12,555 bases of DNA from Peptococcaceae bacterium. GTDB lineage: Bacteria > Bacillota > Peptococcia > Peptococcales > Peptococcaceae. The notes beneath the pieces were generated by a model. It ran no database searches, was not told the origin of the DNA, and saw only the letters and a list, made by a program, of their open reading frames with translations. Shown here in pieces: positions 1 to 9,900 of the stretch; the stretch's first letter is position 1; each line of letters begins with the position of its first letter. The stretch lies in the NCBI GenBank assembly GCA_017387265.1, contig JAFOFM010000104.1, forward strand, positions 1-12,555, in the 5' to 3' direction. The position numbers were made by a program, and so were the translations under genes.

Positions 1-492
1 AAAGTGCAGCAGGCACTTACCAGTGAGACAGAACGATTTAGTGTGACCTATCATTGTTCTATGGGGGCAATAGGTGATTTTACTGCAGAACAGATAAAAA
101 AACTGTTTCATACGATTGTAGAACAGAAACAGGATGAGGAACTTGTGCGCGGTACAACGTTATGGGGTCCGCATAGGGATGATCTGATTTTTTATCTAAA
201 TGGTATGGATTTAAAACGATATGGTTCACAGGGGCAGCAGCGTACTGGAATTTTATCTTTAAAAATGGCAGAAATTCAGGTGTTTTATAAATGGTTTGGA
301 GAGTATCCGCTGTTACTGTTAGATGATGTAATGAGTGAACTGGATGATGGCAGAAGACACTATCTGATTGAAATGGTGAAAAAAAACGAAATTCAGACAA
401 TTATCACTGGTGCAAATATCGAATTACTGACGGAAGAAATTGCGAAAGACGAGGTTTTTTCAGTGTCCGAGGGAAAAATTATTACAACATAA
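1..492 (+). CDS. recF: RecF, DNA replication/repair protein (C-terminal part, 5'-truncated by window edge)
   Basis: RecF is an SMC/ABC-type ATPase that loads RecA at gapped DNA in the RecFOR recombination-repair pathway and acts in the cytoplasm at the replication fork. The frame is open from base 1 with no start, so the N-terminal Walker A half lies upstream. The 163 residues seen are roughly the last 45% of the usual ~365. They contain the family signature YGSQGQQRT (about residues 74-82 of the fragment), the Walker B and D-loop stretch LLLLDDVMSELD (about 104-115), and the upstream WGPHRDD motif, all typical of RecF. The gene sits immediately before gyrB-gyrA, the conserved oriC-side order of Firmicutes. 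Its last codons form the left arm of a terminator-like hairpin. Identification is secure; only the fragment's true start is unknown. Confidence 0.96.
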   Translation, partial: KVQQALTSETERFSVTYHCSMGAIGDFTAEQIKKLFHTIVEQKQDEELVRGTTLWGPHRDDLIFYLNGMDLKRYGSQGQQRTGILSLKMAEIQVFYKWFGEYPLLLLDDVMSELDDGRRHYLIEMVKKNEIQTIITGANIELLTEEIAKDEVFSVSEGKIITT

Positions 493-505
493 TTTTTCCC
501 TCTTT
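469..505 (+). terminator. Terminator-like hairpin overlapping the recF 3' end
   Basis: A perfect 13-bp inverted repeat (469-481 pairs with 490-502, GAGGGAAAAATTA / TAATTTTTCCCTC) encloses an 8-nt loop containing the recF stop region and is followed by TTTATTT. The stem is A/T-rich with a GAGGG base and the U-tract is short and interrupted, so it may be a weak terminator or a 3'-end stabiliser. It would separate recF transcription from the gyrB promoter just downstream. Confidence 0.6.
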
Positions 506-507
506 AT

Positions 508-536
508 TTGCAAAAATTTAAGTTTTCTGTTATAAT
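508..536 (+). promoter_or_regulatory. Sigma-A promoter of gyrBA with extended -10
   Basis: The -35 box TTGCAA is at 508-513 and a perfect TATAAT at 531-536, with a 17-bp spacer. A TGn extension precedes the -10 box (TG at 528-529). Transcription would start near 543, giving an untranslated leader of about 160 nt before the gyrB GTG. It is the best consensus promoter in the window and fits strong expression of an essential operon. It lies just after the recF terminator-like hairpin, so gyrBA is probably transcribed independently of recF. Confidence 0.8.
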
Positions 537-579
537 AAATTGTTAAAAATTAAAAGAGGACGGAGCATAATATTGAGGG

Positions 580-2629
<2,050 letters not shown>

Positions 2630-2640
2630 GAGGTGCCCGA

Positions 2641-5109
2641 ATGGAAATGGAATTTACACATGGAAAGATTCTGCCTACCATTATGGAAACAGAAGTGCAG
2701 GAATCTTTTATTGATTACGCCATGAGCGTTATTACCAGTCGTGCACTGCCGGATGTGCGTGATGGTCTGAAACCGGTACACCGCCGTATTTTATATTCTC
2801 TGTATAAAAACGGTATGACACCGGATAAAAAACATAAAAAATCAGCTCATATCGTCGGGGACGTACTGGCGAAGTATCATCCGCATGGTGACAGCTCTGT
2901 TTACGATGCAATGGTTCGTCTGGCCCAGGATTTTAATATCCGTTATCCATTAGTGGATGGCCAGGGTAACTTTGGTTCGGTGGATGGTGACTCCGCTGCG
3001 GCTATGCGTTATACCGAGGCTAGAATGACTAAACTGACTCTGGAAATGCTGGCTGATTTAGAAAAAGAAACCGTGGATTTCGGTCTGAACTATGACGAAT
3101 CGGAAAAAGAACCTCTGGTTCTGCCTAGCCGTTATCCAAACCTGATTGTAAACGGTTCCTCCGGGATTGCGGTAGGGATGGCAACCAATATTCCTCCACA
3201 TAATCTGGGTGAGGTAATTGATGGCACAATCGCGTTAATTGATAACCGTGATCTGCCGGATCAGGATTTATTAAAATATGTAAAAGGTCCTGACTTCCCG
3301 GGCGGCGGTATTATTTTAGGCCGTAAAGGGATTGAAGATGCATATTTAACCGGTCGCGGTTCGATTAAAGTTCGCTCCAGAAGTGAAATTGAACCGATGA
3401 ACAACGGGAAAAACCGCATTGTAGTAACGGAAATTCCTTATCAGGTAAATAAAGCCCGCTTAATTGAAAAAATTGCTGAGCTGGCCCGTGATAAAAAAAT
3501 TGATGGTATTACCGATCTGCGTGATGAATCGGACCGTAAAGGGATGCGCATTGTTATTGAACTGCGCCGTGATGTAAATCCGCAGGTAATTTTAAATCAG
3601 TTATATAAAAATACACAGCTGCAGGATAATTTTGGTGTTATTATGCTGGCATTAGTAGACGGCATGCCAAAAATTCTGACTTTAAAACAGGCGCTGAATC
3701 ATTATATTGACCATCAGGAAGATGTAGTGACTCGCCGTACCAAACATGATTTAAGAAAAGCGGAAGAGAGAGCTCACATTGTAGAAGGTTTAAAAATTGC
3801 CGTGGATAATATTGATGAAGTTATTAAAATTATCCGTTCCTCCTACAACGATGCAGAATCGAAAGAGCGTTTAAATCAGCGTTTTGGTTTAAGTGACCGT
3901 CAGGCACAGGCTGTTATTGAAATGCAGATTCGCCGTTTAACCGGACTTGCTCGTGAAAAACTGGAAGAAGAACTGGCTGATTTATACGAAAAAATCGCTT
4001 ATTATAAATCTATTCTGGCTGATGAAACCAAATTGCTGGGTATCATTAAAGATGAACTGCTGCAGATTAAAGAAAAACATAATGATGTACGCAGAAGTCA
4101 GATCAGCAGCCATGAAGATAAACTGGAACTGGAAGATTTAATCGAAGATGAAGATGTGGTAATCACCATCAGTCATACCGGTTATATCAAACGTATGCCG
4201 AGTGATACCTATAAGAGTCAGAAACGCGGAGGTCGCGGCATTACAGCTATGACCACCAAAGAAGAGGACTTTGTAGAACAGATTTTCACCACCAGCACAC
4301 ATAACTTCCTGATTTTCTTTACGAATAAAGGCAAATGCTATCGTCTGAAAGTATACGAAATTCCGGAAGCCGGGCGTCAGGCAAAAGGCACTGCGATTGT
4401 GAACCTGCTGAATATTACCGGGGATGAAAAAATCACCACCGTTATTCCGCTGAAAAAATTCGATGATGAATTGTTCCTGATGGCAGCAACTAAAATGGGC
4501 GTTGTGAAGAAGACTCCTCTGGCTGAATATGATACTTCCCGTCGAGATGGCATTATTGCAATCAATCTGGAAGATCACGATGAATTAATCGGTGTTCAGC
4601 TGACGGATGGAAAACAGGATATGATTCTGGTAACTGCCGGCGGCCAGGCTATTCGCTTTGCAGAAGAAGAGGCACGTCCAATGGCAAGAGCTACAAAAGG
4701 TGTTCGCGGTATTAAACTGATGGACGATGACTATGTAGTTGGCATGGAAGTGGTTCGTGATGAAGGTGATTTACTGGTTATCACTGCAAATGGTTACGGG
4801 AAACGTACTCCGATGGAAGAATACCGTCAGCAGGCAAGAGGCGGTAAAGGTGTATTCACCGTTCGTCCAAGTGCTAGAAATGGTGAAATCGTAGGCGCAC
4901 TGGTAGTAAAAGACGATGAAGAAATTATGGCAATCTCCAAAGAGGGGATTATCATCCGCATTAAAGTAGCGGAAATTTCTACAATGGGCCGTACTACTCA
5001 GGGTGTAACCATTATGAAAATGGGTGACCATGACAGTGTTGTTTCGATGGCGCGTGTTGCAGAGCATGAACATGAGGAAAAAGAACAGAAACTGTTTGAC
5101 GAAGAATAG
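2641..5109 (+). CDS. gyrA: DNA gyrase subunit A
   Basis: This is the breakage-rejoining subunit of gyrase. The product is 822 residues, usual for the family. The N-terminal winged-helix/tower region carries the catalytic tyrosine Y124 in [10 protein letters not shown], followed by a coiled-coil stretch (about 370-480). The C-terminal beta-pinwheel begins around 500 and includes the GyrA box QKRGGRG (527-533), which marks gyrase rather than topoisomerase IV ParC. The tail is acidic and His/Glu-rich ([15 protein letters not shown]). The ATG at 2641 is used because AGGAGG (2628-2633), overlapping the gyrB TAG stop, is 7 nt upstream; an alternative ATG two codons later is less well placed. The 11-nt gap to gyrB implies co-transcription and probable translational coupling. 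The quinolone-determining region reads GDSSVYD with S85 and D89 intact, equivalent to E. coli S83 and D87. A strong terminator follows. Confidence 0.97.
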   Translation: MEMEFTHGKILPTIMETEVQESFIDYAMSVITSRALPDVRDGLKPVHRRILYSLYKNGMTPDKKHKKSAHIVGDVLAKYHPHGDSSVYDAMVRLAQDFNIRYPLVDGQGNFGSVDGDSAAAMRYTEARMTKLTLEMLADLEKETVDFGLNYDESEKEPLVLPSRYPNLIVNGSSGIAVGMATNIPPHNLGEVIDGTIALIDNRDLPDQDLLKYVKGPDFPGGGIILGRKGIEDAYLTGRGSIKVRSRSEIEPMNNGKNRIVVTEIPYQVNKARLIEKIAELARDKKIDGITDLRDESDRKGMRIVIELRRDVNPQVILNQLYKNTQLQDNFGVIMLALVDGMPKILTLKQALNHYIDHQEDVVTRRTKHDLRKAEERAHIVEGLKIAVDNIDEVIKIIRSSYNDAESKERLNQRFGLSDRQAQAVIEMQIRRLTGLAREKLEEELADLYEKIAYYKSILADETKLLGIIKDELLQIKEKHNDVRRSQISSHEDKLELEDLIEDEDVVITISHTGYIKRMPSDTYKSQKRGGRGITAMTTKEEDFVEQIFTTSTHNFLIFFTNKGKCYRLKVYEIPEAGRQAKGTAIVNLLNITGDEKITTVIPLKKFDDELFLMAATKMGVVKKTPLAEYDTSRRDGIIAINLEDHDELIGVQLTDGKQDMILVTAGGQAIRFAEEEARPMARATKGVRGIKLMDDDYVVGMEVVRDEGDLLVITANGYGKRTPMEEYRQQARGGKGVFTVRPSARNGEIVGALVVKDDEEIMAISKEGIIIRIKVAEISTMGRTTQGVTIMKMGDHDSVVSMARVAEHEHEEKEQKLFDEE

Positions 5110-5122
5110 AATCATAAAAAAC

Positions 5123-5157
5123 AAAAAGCAGAATGGATTTTTCCATTCTGCTTTTTT
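5123..5157. terminator. Bidirectional intrinsic terminator between gyrA and the convergent permease gene
   Basis: A perfect 10-bp stem GCAGAATGGA (5128-5137) pairs with TCCATTCTGC (5142-5151) around a TTTT loop. It is flanked by AAAAA on the left and TTTTTT (5152-5157) on the right, so either strand yields a hairpin followed by a U-run. It lies 14 nt after the gyrA stop and 16 nt past the stop of the minus-strand gene, serving both convergent transcripts. Confidence 0.92.
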
Positions 5158-5172
5158 ATGTTGTTAATAGTA

Positions 5173-6237
5173 TTAGATATCCAGTTTCATGTCGCCATCT
5201 TTGATGATGCCTTTTTTGCGCATAATTTCAGATACGGCAAAGGCAATGATAGCCGGCAGGATGAAATGCATTAAAATAATCTGGAATAAAACCACACCAG
5301 TCGGCAATGTTGCGCTCATAGTCTGGAATGTCATAATCTGGCCAACTAAACCGGCACTGCCCATCCCCGAACCGGTAGCATTGCTGGTCATTCCAAAAAT
5401 CATAGTTGATACAGGTCCTAAAACAGCACTTGCAATAATTGCAGGCAGCCAGATTACTGGTTTGCGTACAATATTGCCAATCTGCAGCATGCTGGTGCCT
5501 AACCCCTGTGCCAGAAGGCCGCCGATTTTATTATCGCGATAAGATGCAACGGCAAAGCCAACCATATTACAGCAGCATCCAACTACTGCTGCCCCTGCAG
5601 CAAGGCCGTTTAAATCTAAAATGATACCCAGTGCTGCGGAACTGATTGGCAGTGTGAGAATAATCCCCATCAGTACCGAAACGATAATCCCCATTAAAAA
5701 TGGCTGCTGGATGGTACCCCAGTTGATTAAAGAACCAAGCCATACCATGAATGCTGAAATTGGAGGTCCGAATAACAGGCCGACAGCAGACCCGGAAAGA
5801 ATTCCGCAGAATGGTGTTACTAAAATATCCACTTTTGTTTTTCCGCTTACCAGATGTCCAATTTCAATAGCCACATAGGCTGCAATGAAAGCCCCCAATG
5901 GCTCGCCAGGTCCTGCCAGATGAATGACTCCATCGGTGAATACCGAACCTGCCTGAATTTTGGAAGCAAACGCCCCTACCATACCGGCAGTAGCTGCCGA
6001 TAATAAAACCAGAGGCGGTTCTTTAAATTTATAAGCGACCCCGCAGCCAATCCCTGCACCGGTGACGGCCGCAGCCATTTTACCAATTACAAAAACAGTA
6101 TCGCCGATAGAACCTCCAATGAGTGAACCCACCTGCTGAATAATGGTACCGATAATCAGTGTCGCAAACAGCCCTGTGGCCATACCGCTCAGACCATCGA
6201 TGAATACTTTGTTCAGCCATTGTTTGAATGCCTGCAC
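5173..6237 (-). CDS. PTS_EIIC_2 / PfoR-type integral membrane protein
   Basis: A 354-residue, very hydrophobic and glycine-rich protein with roughly eight to ten membrane segments. It resembles the PTS_EIIC_2 family, often annotated 'PTS sugar transporter subunit IIC' or 'perfringolysin O regulator PfoR'; its length is typical. There is no IIA or IIB domain and no PTS phosphotransfer gene nearby, so phosphorylation-coupled sugar uptake cannot be inferred; substrate and role are unknown. Recognisable stretches include the early amphipathic LSGMATGLFATLIIGT, a GPGEPLGAF loop (about residue 110), and a polar GMTSNATGSGMGSAG loop (about 280-295). The start is GTG at 6237: on the minus strand AAGGGGG is 7 nt upstream. 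It is divergent from the lactate-utilisation operon, with a possible shared operator at 6402-6411, which may mean a related physiological role such as organic-acid transport. That last point is inference. Confidence 0.85.
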   Translation of the reverse strand: MQAFKQWLNKVFIDGLSGMATGLFATLIIGTIIQQVGSLIGGSIGDTVFVIGKMAAAVTGAGIGCGVAYKFKEPPLVLLSAATAGMVGAFASKIQAGSVFTDGVIHLAGPGEPLGAFIAAYVAIEIGHLVSGKTKVDILVTPFCGILSGSAVGLLFGPPISAFMVWLGSLINWGTIQQPFLMGIIVSVLMGIILTLPISSAALGIILDLNGLAAGAAVVGCCCNMVGFAVASYRDNKIGGLLAQGLGTSMLQIGNIVRKPVIWLPAIIASAVLGPVSTMIFGMTSNATGSGMGSAGLVGQIMTFQTMSATLPTGVVLFQIILMHFILPAIIAFAVSEIMRKKGIIKDGDMKLDI

Positions 6238-6360
6238 GAAAAATCCCCCTTGTGTATGTTGTAAAGAATATAATAGGAATATCTATACATACTATACAGC
6301 AAAAATAAGAAGAAACAAGCGTAAAACCGTGATTTAAAGCCGATTTGCCGATACAATTCA

Positions 6361-6389
6361 TTTATTACAGCAATCTTTACAGCTGTCAA
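6361..6389 (-). promoter_or_regulatory. Candidate promoter of the PTS_EIIC_2 gene
   Basis: On the minus strand a perfect -35 TTGACA (complement of 6384-6389) is followed after 17 bp by AATAAA (complement of 6361-6366) with a TGn extension. This predicts a leader of about 115 nt. A competing candidate closer to the gene is TTGTTT with 16-bp spacing to TATAGT (near 6291-6320). Two direct CTATAC copies 9 bp apart (6283-6288, 6292-6297) lie in the leader. Either promoter could be the real one. Confidence 0.4.
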
Positions 6390-6401
6390 TCTGATTTTAT
6401 A

Positions 6402-6411
6402 TTGTATACAA
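6402..6411. promoter_or_regulatory. Candidate GntR/FadR-type operator in the divergent intergenic region
   Basis: TTGTATACAA is a perfect 10-bp palindrome that fits the published FadR-subfamily GntR operator consensus (nYGTMKACRn). LutR and LldR, regulators of lactate oxidation genes, belong to this subfamily. It lies between the predicted minus-strand -35 (6384-6389) and the plus-strand -10 (6447-6452), so it could serve both directions. A partial match, TTGTATGA (6473-6480), lies between the plus-strand -10 and the start codon. No regulator gene is in the window. Confidence 0.45.
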
Positions 6412-6443
6412 GAATGATGAAAGTCACGTTGTTCTTTAATCTG

Positions 6444-6452
6444 TGCTATACT
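6444..6452 (+). promoter_or_regulatory. Extended -10 promoter of the lactate-utilisation operon
   Basis: TGCTATACT (6444-6452) is an extended -10 element with TATACT at 6447-6452. The -35 position (around 6424-6429) has no good match, as is common for extended -10 promoters and for activated promoters. Transcription would start near 6459, about 48 nt before the ATG at 6507. Confidence 0.5.
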
Positions 6453-6506
6453 TGGTAACATATATAAATACATTGTATGATTATGAATGATATTGGGGGC
6501 ATTTCT

Positions 6507-8684
6507 ATGTCAAATACGATATTACAGAAAAAAATTGATGAAGGTCTCGCGGATCAGCCTTCCTGGATTGGCCGTAAAACTACAATTAATCATCTGCGCC
6601 CGGCTATTGTAAAAGCGGTTGCGGCTCATCCAGAACTGTCTCCGGCTCTGGTGGCGCTGAAAGAAGATGCAGTAAGTCATATAGATGAGCTGCTTCCAAA
6701 GACAATTGAAGCTATGAAACAGAATGGTTTTCAGGTTTATATGGCAGAGGATGCGAAACAGGCCTGTGATTATATTGCAAATATTGTTGGAGATCATCTG
6801 GTAGTGAAATCAAAAACCAATACAGGGAAAGAAATTGGTATTACAAATCGGATTCTGGAACAGGGTGCCACGGTTTATGAAACAGATCTTGGCGACAGAC
6901 TGGCACAGCTTGAGGGCAAAGGAAAAGCGGCTCATACACTGGCACCGGCCTGTCATTTAACTCGTGTTGAATGTGCTGAACTTTTATCAAAAGATTTAGG
7001 GGAAAATCTGCCTGCTGATCCGGAAATTCTGGTTGGTGCAGCTCGCCGTTCTCTGCGAGAAGCCTTTTTAAAAGCAGAGGTAGGTATTTCGGGGGCAAAT
7101 GCCATCGCTTCAGATACAGGGGCTGTATTTCTGACTGAAAACGAAGGTAATATTCGCTGTGTGACCAGTATTCCAAAAGTTCATATTGTGATTGCCGGTA
7201 TTGAAAAAATAGTACGGCATTTTTCAGATGGTCTTACTGTTGTGCGAAGTGCGTCTACCTATGGATGCGGGCAGGATATTGGTACGTATGTATCGATTAT
7301 TGATGGGGTAAGCCGTTTTTCTCATCCCGCTATGGATTTTCTGGGTGGAGCACAGGGTCCTGAGGAAGTTCATGTAGTGTTTCTGAAACAGGGGCGTAAA
7401 GAAGCGATTGATAGCGGATGTCAGTCTGTATTATATTGTCTGAACTGCGGAGGATGTTTGAATACATGTCCGGTATATAATTCTATTGGGGAGAATTTTG
7501 GTTATAAATATCTTGGCGGCCGCGGTACTGTTTTTACAATGTTTCATACCGGGAAGCGTGAAAAAGTGGATGAAGCTGGCCTTTCCCTGTGTATTGGATG
7601 CGGACGCTGCGAAGAATCATGTCCATTGTCTATGCCGACACCGCAGATGATTCTGAAAATGCGTGAGGATAAGGCAGAAACAGAAGGAAATGGATTAATA
7701 AAAGATAGTGTGTTCCATATTTTAGGTTCAAATGCATTATCACCTCTGATGAAAGCTGGTCGTGCTGTTCAGGGTCTACCTTTTAAACAGGAAAAAAATA
7801 ATAGTGCAACTTTGCGATTTGATATTTCAAAGCTGATTCCAGGGACTCCAAAAGATCGTCTGCTGCCGTCGCTGGCAAAACAGAGTTTTGCAGAAATCAT
7901 TAAAAATAAATCGCCTCTGAAACATCCAAAAGGTCATGTGGCTGTGTTTGGCGGATGCATGGTGAATTATGCATATCCACAGCTTGGGCTGGATTTATTT
8001 GATGTTTTAACTGCAAATCAGATTGCGGTGCATCATTATGAACAGGAGGCCTGCTGCGGTCTGCCTGCGATTATGAGCGGGGATACAAAAGAAGCGACCC
8101 GTATGGCTATTGAAAATGTGAATTTATTTAGTAGCGAGGATTTTGATTATCTGCTGTTTTTATGTCCTTCCTGTGCAACAACCGTAAAAGAAAAATGGGA
8201 GACGCTGATTCAGAATACAAATGATGCAGCATTGATTCAAAAATATAGAACTATTCAGAACAAAGTTATGGATGCAAGCGATTATCTGGTAAATGTATTA
8301 CAAATCGTTCCTCCGCAATTGCCGGAGCCGGTATCGGTTACATGGCATGATCCTTGTCATCTTGTACGAGGGCTTGGTATTTCAAAAGAACCGCGTCAGC
8401 TTTTAAGACAGATGGGAGCAGCTTTTATAGAGATGGATGAACCTAACAGCTGTTGTGGATTTGGGGGTAGTTTCAGTTTATTTCATTACGATGTATCCCG
8501 CAGTGTGAATGACGAAAAAATCGGCCGAATTTCGGATACGAATGCGCAATATGTGGCAACAGGGTGTCCAGGCTGTATTATGCACTTAAAAGACGGGCTT
8601 TATCGTAACCATAAAAATCAGGAGGCAGTTCATATTATCAGCCTTCTGGCAAAAGCTTATCGTCAGGGAGGGAATGTGAAATGA
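6507..8684 (+). CDS. Fused LutB-LutA (LldF-LldE) L-lactate oxidation iron-sulfur protein
   Basis: This is a predicted core of the NAD-independent L-lactate dehydrogenase complex (LutABC/LldEFG), oxidising lactate to pyruvate in the cytoplasm and passing electrons through Fe-S clusters. The 725 residues join two proteins that are usually separate. Residues ~60-300 are a LUD domain (GANAIASDTGAVFLTENEG at 197-215, GPEEVHVV at 284-291). Residues 311-375 hold two 4Fe-4S motifs (C311/C314/C317/C321 and C362/C365/C368/C372). Residues ~475-695 hold two CCG domains as in LutA/GlpC (C484, C516-C517, C553/C556; C617, C649-C650, C687/C690). All expected cysteines are present. The ATG at 6507 follows GGGGG (6495-6499) by 7 nt; in-frame ATGs at 6477 and 6483 lack ribosome-binding sites. 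It overlaps the next gene by 4 nt. Similar LldEF fusions are known in Desulfovibrio. LUD/CCG proteins can act on other hydroxy acids, so the lactate substrate is inferred. Confidence 0.88.
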   Translation: MSNTILQKKIDEGLADQPSWIGRKTTINHLRPAIVKAVAAHPELSPALVALKEDAVSHIDELLPKTIEAMKQNGFQVYMAEDAKQACDYIANIVGDHLVVKSKTNTGKEIGITNRILEQGATVYETDLGDRLAQLEGKGKAAHTLAPACHLTRVECAELLSKDLGENLPADPEILVGAARRSLREAFLKAEVGISGANAIASDTGAVFLTENEGNIRCVTSIPKVHIVIAGIEKIVRHFSDGLTVVRSASTYGCGQDIGTYVSIIDGVSRFSHPAMDFLGGAQGPEEVHVVFLKQGRKEAIDSGCQSVLYCLNCGGCLNTCPVYNSIGENFGYKYLGGRGTVFTMFHTGKREKVDEAGLSLCIGCGRCEESCPLSMPTPQMILKMREDKAETEGNGLIKDSVFHILGSNALSPLMKAGRAVQGLPFKQEKNNSATLRFDISKLIPGTPKDRLLPSLAKQSFAEIIKNKSPLKHPKGHVAVFGGCMVNYAYPQLGLDLFDVLTANQIAVHHYEQEACCGLPAIMSGDTKEATRMAIENVNLFSSEDFDYLLFLCPSCATTVKEKWETLIQNTNDAALIQKYRTIQNKVMDASDYLVNVLQIVPPQLPEPVSVTWHDPCHLVRGLGISKEPRQLLRQMGAAFIEMDEPNSCCGFGGSFSLFHYDVSRSVNDEKIGRISDTNAQYVATGCPGCIMHLKDGLYRNHKNQEAVHIISLLAKAYRQGGNVK

Positions 8685-9676
8685 GTCAGATGAATATCTA
8701 TGATCCGGAAATGATACGAAAAGAATGTATTCAGGAACATGGCAAACTTCTGGAACAGGCAGTAAAAACACTTGCTGCGAAAGGATGTAAGGTGCATCTG
8801 GCGAAAGATTCTGCCGAAGCTGCAGCTATTATTCAGTCTCTCTGCGGAGAAAATCAGAAAGCATTGTGCAGTTTTTCATCTGAGCTTGAGGAAATAAATA
8901 TTAAACAGATTGTTCCGCAGGTTGTTCAGACTGATATTGAAAAAATTGTAGCAGATGGATTGGGAAAAGCATTTTATAATCGCCGCCGGGCTCCTTTTGA
9001 TAATGTGTCTTCAGAAGCGATTACTGATGTTTTAAAAGCATATAGAAAGACAGATACAGAGGAACCTCTTTTTCGTGCAGTCAGCCGCCAGATAAAAGAA
9101 ATGGCGAATGAATCAGACTGGGGTATTACCGGATTGGATGCAATTGCTGCAGATACCGGTACGATTATTCTGGCTGAGGATCAGGGCAATGAAAGAATTG
9201 TATCTAATATTCCCGCTCGACATTTAGCAGTAGCCGGGCTGGAAAAGTTATATTCTTCTAATGATGATGCGCTGGAAAGTATTCATGCTGCATGGAAAAA
9301 CGGTGCACGAAAGGATGCACCGGTATATTATTCTTATATTACAGGCCCGAGCCGTACAGGTGATATTGAAGGCGCAATGGTGTGCGGAATGCATGGACCT
9401 TTGGCTGTGCATGTTATTCTTCTGGATAATGGGCGCAGCACATTGCTGGAACAGGAAAAGTCAGATGTGCTGAAATGTATTGAATGCGGAAAATGTGCAG
9501 ATGCTTTGATGCGTTTTATGAATGGATATGAGGTTCCTGCTCCATTAAACTGTAAAACACTGGCACTGGCAAATCTGAAAAATAAGTATCAGATTACAGA
9601 GGATGCGTGGAATATGCTTTCCTTTACATGTCCAGTCAATATCACAATGGATGATTTGAGAAAATCCATGCAGTAG
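8681..9676 (+). CDS. LUD-domain lactate utilisation protein, LutC/LldG-like with Cys-containing tail
   Basis: Likely the third component of the lactate-oxidation complex. The ATG at 8681 overlaps the preceding stop as ATGA and is preceded by GGGAGGG (8666-8672), indicating translational coupling. At 331 residues it is much longer than ordinary LutC (~210-240). The LUD core spans about 20-252 and shows GITGLDAIAADTGTIILAEDQGN (148-170) and the LutC-like ITGPSRTGDIEGAMVCGMHGP (220-240). It then runs into a LutB-like linker (LLDNGRSTLLEQEKSDVLKC) and a ferredoxin-like remnant: C266/C269/C272 (CIECGKC), then C291 and C317-P318. The normal fourth ligand of a CxxCxxCxxxCP motif is missing from its usual place, and no second cluster is present. 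It therefore looks like a LutB-derived paralog that lost part of its dicluster domain, or that forms one cluster using the distant C317. LutC function is inferred from position. Confidence 0.8.
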   Translation: MSQMNIYDPEMIRKECIQEHGKLLEQAVKTLAAKGCKVHLAKDSAEAAAIIQSLCGENQKALCSFSSELEEINIKQIVPQVVQTDIEKIVADGLGKAFYNRRRAPFDNVSSEAITDVLKAYRKTDTEEPLFRAVSRQIKEMANESDWGITGLDAIAADTGTIILAEDQGNERIVSNIPARHLAVAGLEKLYSSNDDALESIHAAWKNGARKDAPVYYSYITGPSRTGDIEGAMVCGMHGPLAVHVILLDNGRSTLLEQEKSDVLKCIECGKCADALMRFMNGYEVPAPLNCKTLALANLKNKYQITEDAWNMLSFTCPVNITMDDLRKSMQ

Positions 9677-9694
9677 ATTTATAATTTAGTATAG

Positions 9695-9738
9695 AAAGAG
9701 TATCGATTTGCGATGTAACAGAATCGATACTCTTTTTT
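9695..9738 (+). terminator. Intrinsic terminator of the lactate-utilisation operon
   Basis: A perfect 11-bp stem GAGTATCGATT (9698-9708) pairs with AATCGATACTC (9722-9732) around a 13-nt loop and is followed by TTTTTT (9733-9738). It lies 18 nt after the stop of the LUD-domain gene and ends the two-gene operon. Confidence 0.9.
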
Positions 9739-9769
9739 ATGTAATAAAAAGTCACAATATAACTAAAAG

Positions 9770-9783
9770 TAATACTAGTATTA
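9770..9783. promoter_or_regulatory. 14-bp perfect palindrome, candidate operator upstream of the first TrpX-like gene
   Basis: TAATACTAGTATTA is a perfect palindrome ending 11 bp before the predicted -35 box of the downstream gene. The placement suits a dimeric transcription factor. I do not recognise the regulator and did not find the same palindrome upstream of the second copy. Confidence 0.4.
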
Positions 9784-9794
9784 AGATTATATAG

Positions 9795-9823
9795 TTGTAT
9801 TGCGAAAAATGATAAAGTAAAAT
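9795..9823 (+). promoter_or_regulatory. Promoter of the first TrpX-like lipoprotein gene
   Basis: TTGTAT (9795-9800) and TAAAAT (9818-9823) are separated by 17 bp. Transcription would begin near 9830, leaving a ~70-nt leader. The -10 box is the same as that predicted for the second copy of the array. Confidence 0.55.
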
Positions 9824-9900
9824 AGGTTCAAGTTATCTTAAGAAGAATGGAAGAAAGGTAGTATATAAGAAACCACTCTAATAAGAAAAGGTGATTCAAT

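Noticed and set aside
4138..4578. 146-codon minus-strand open frame inside gyrA
   Set aside because: It lies entirely inside the certain gyrA gene, has no recognisable domain and is explained as an antisense shadow of that reading frame.
5189..5878. Plus-strand open frames of 61-117 codons opposite the PTS_EIIC_2 gene
   Set aside because: They are antisense to a membrane protein with clear family features and a good ribosome-binding site; their translations resemble no family.
6213..6473. 86-codon minus-strand open frame across the divergent intergenic region
   Set aside because: It has no supporting ribosome-binding site, overlaps the permease start in another frame, and occupies the predicted promoter and operator region.
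6477..6506. ATG 6477 or 6483 as the start of the LutB-LutA fusion
   Set aside because: Neither has a ribosome-binding site; GGGGG at 6495-6499 is correctly spaced for ATG 6507.
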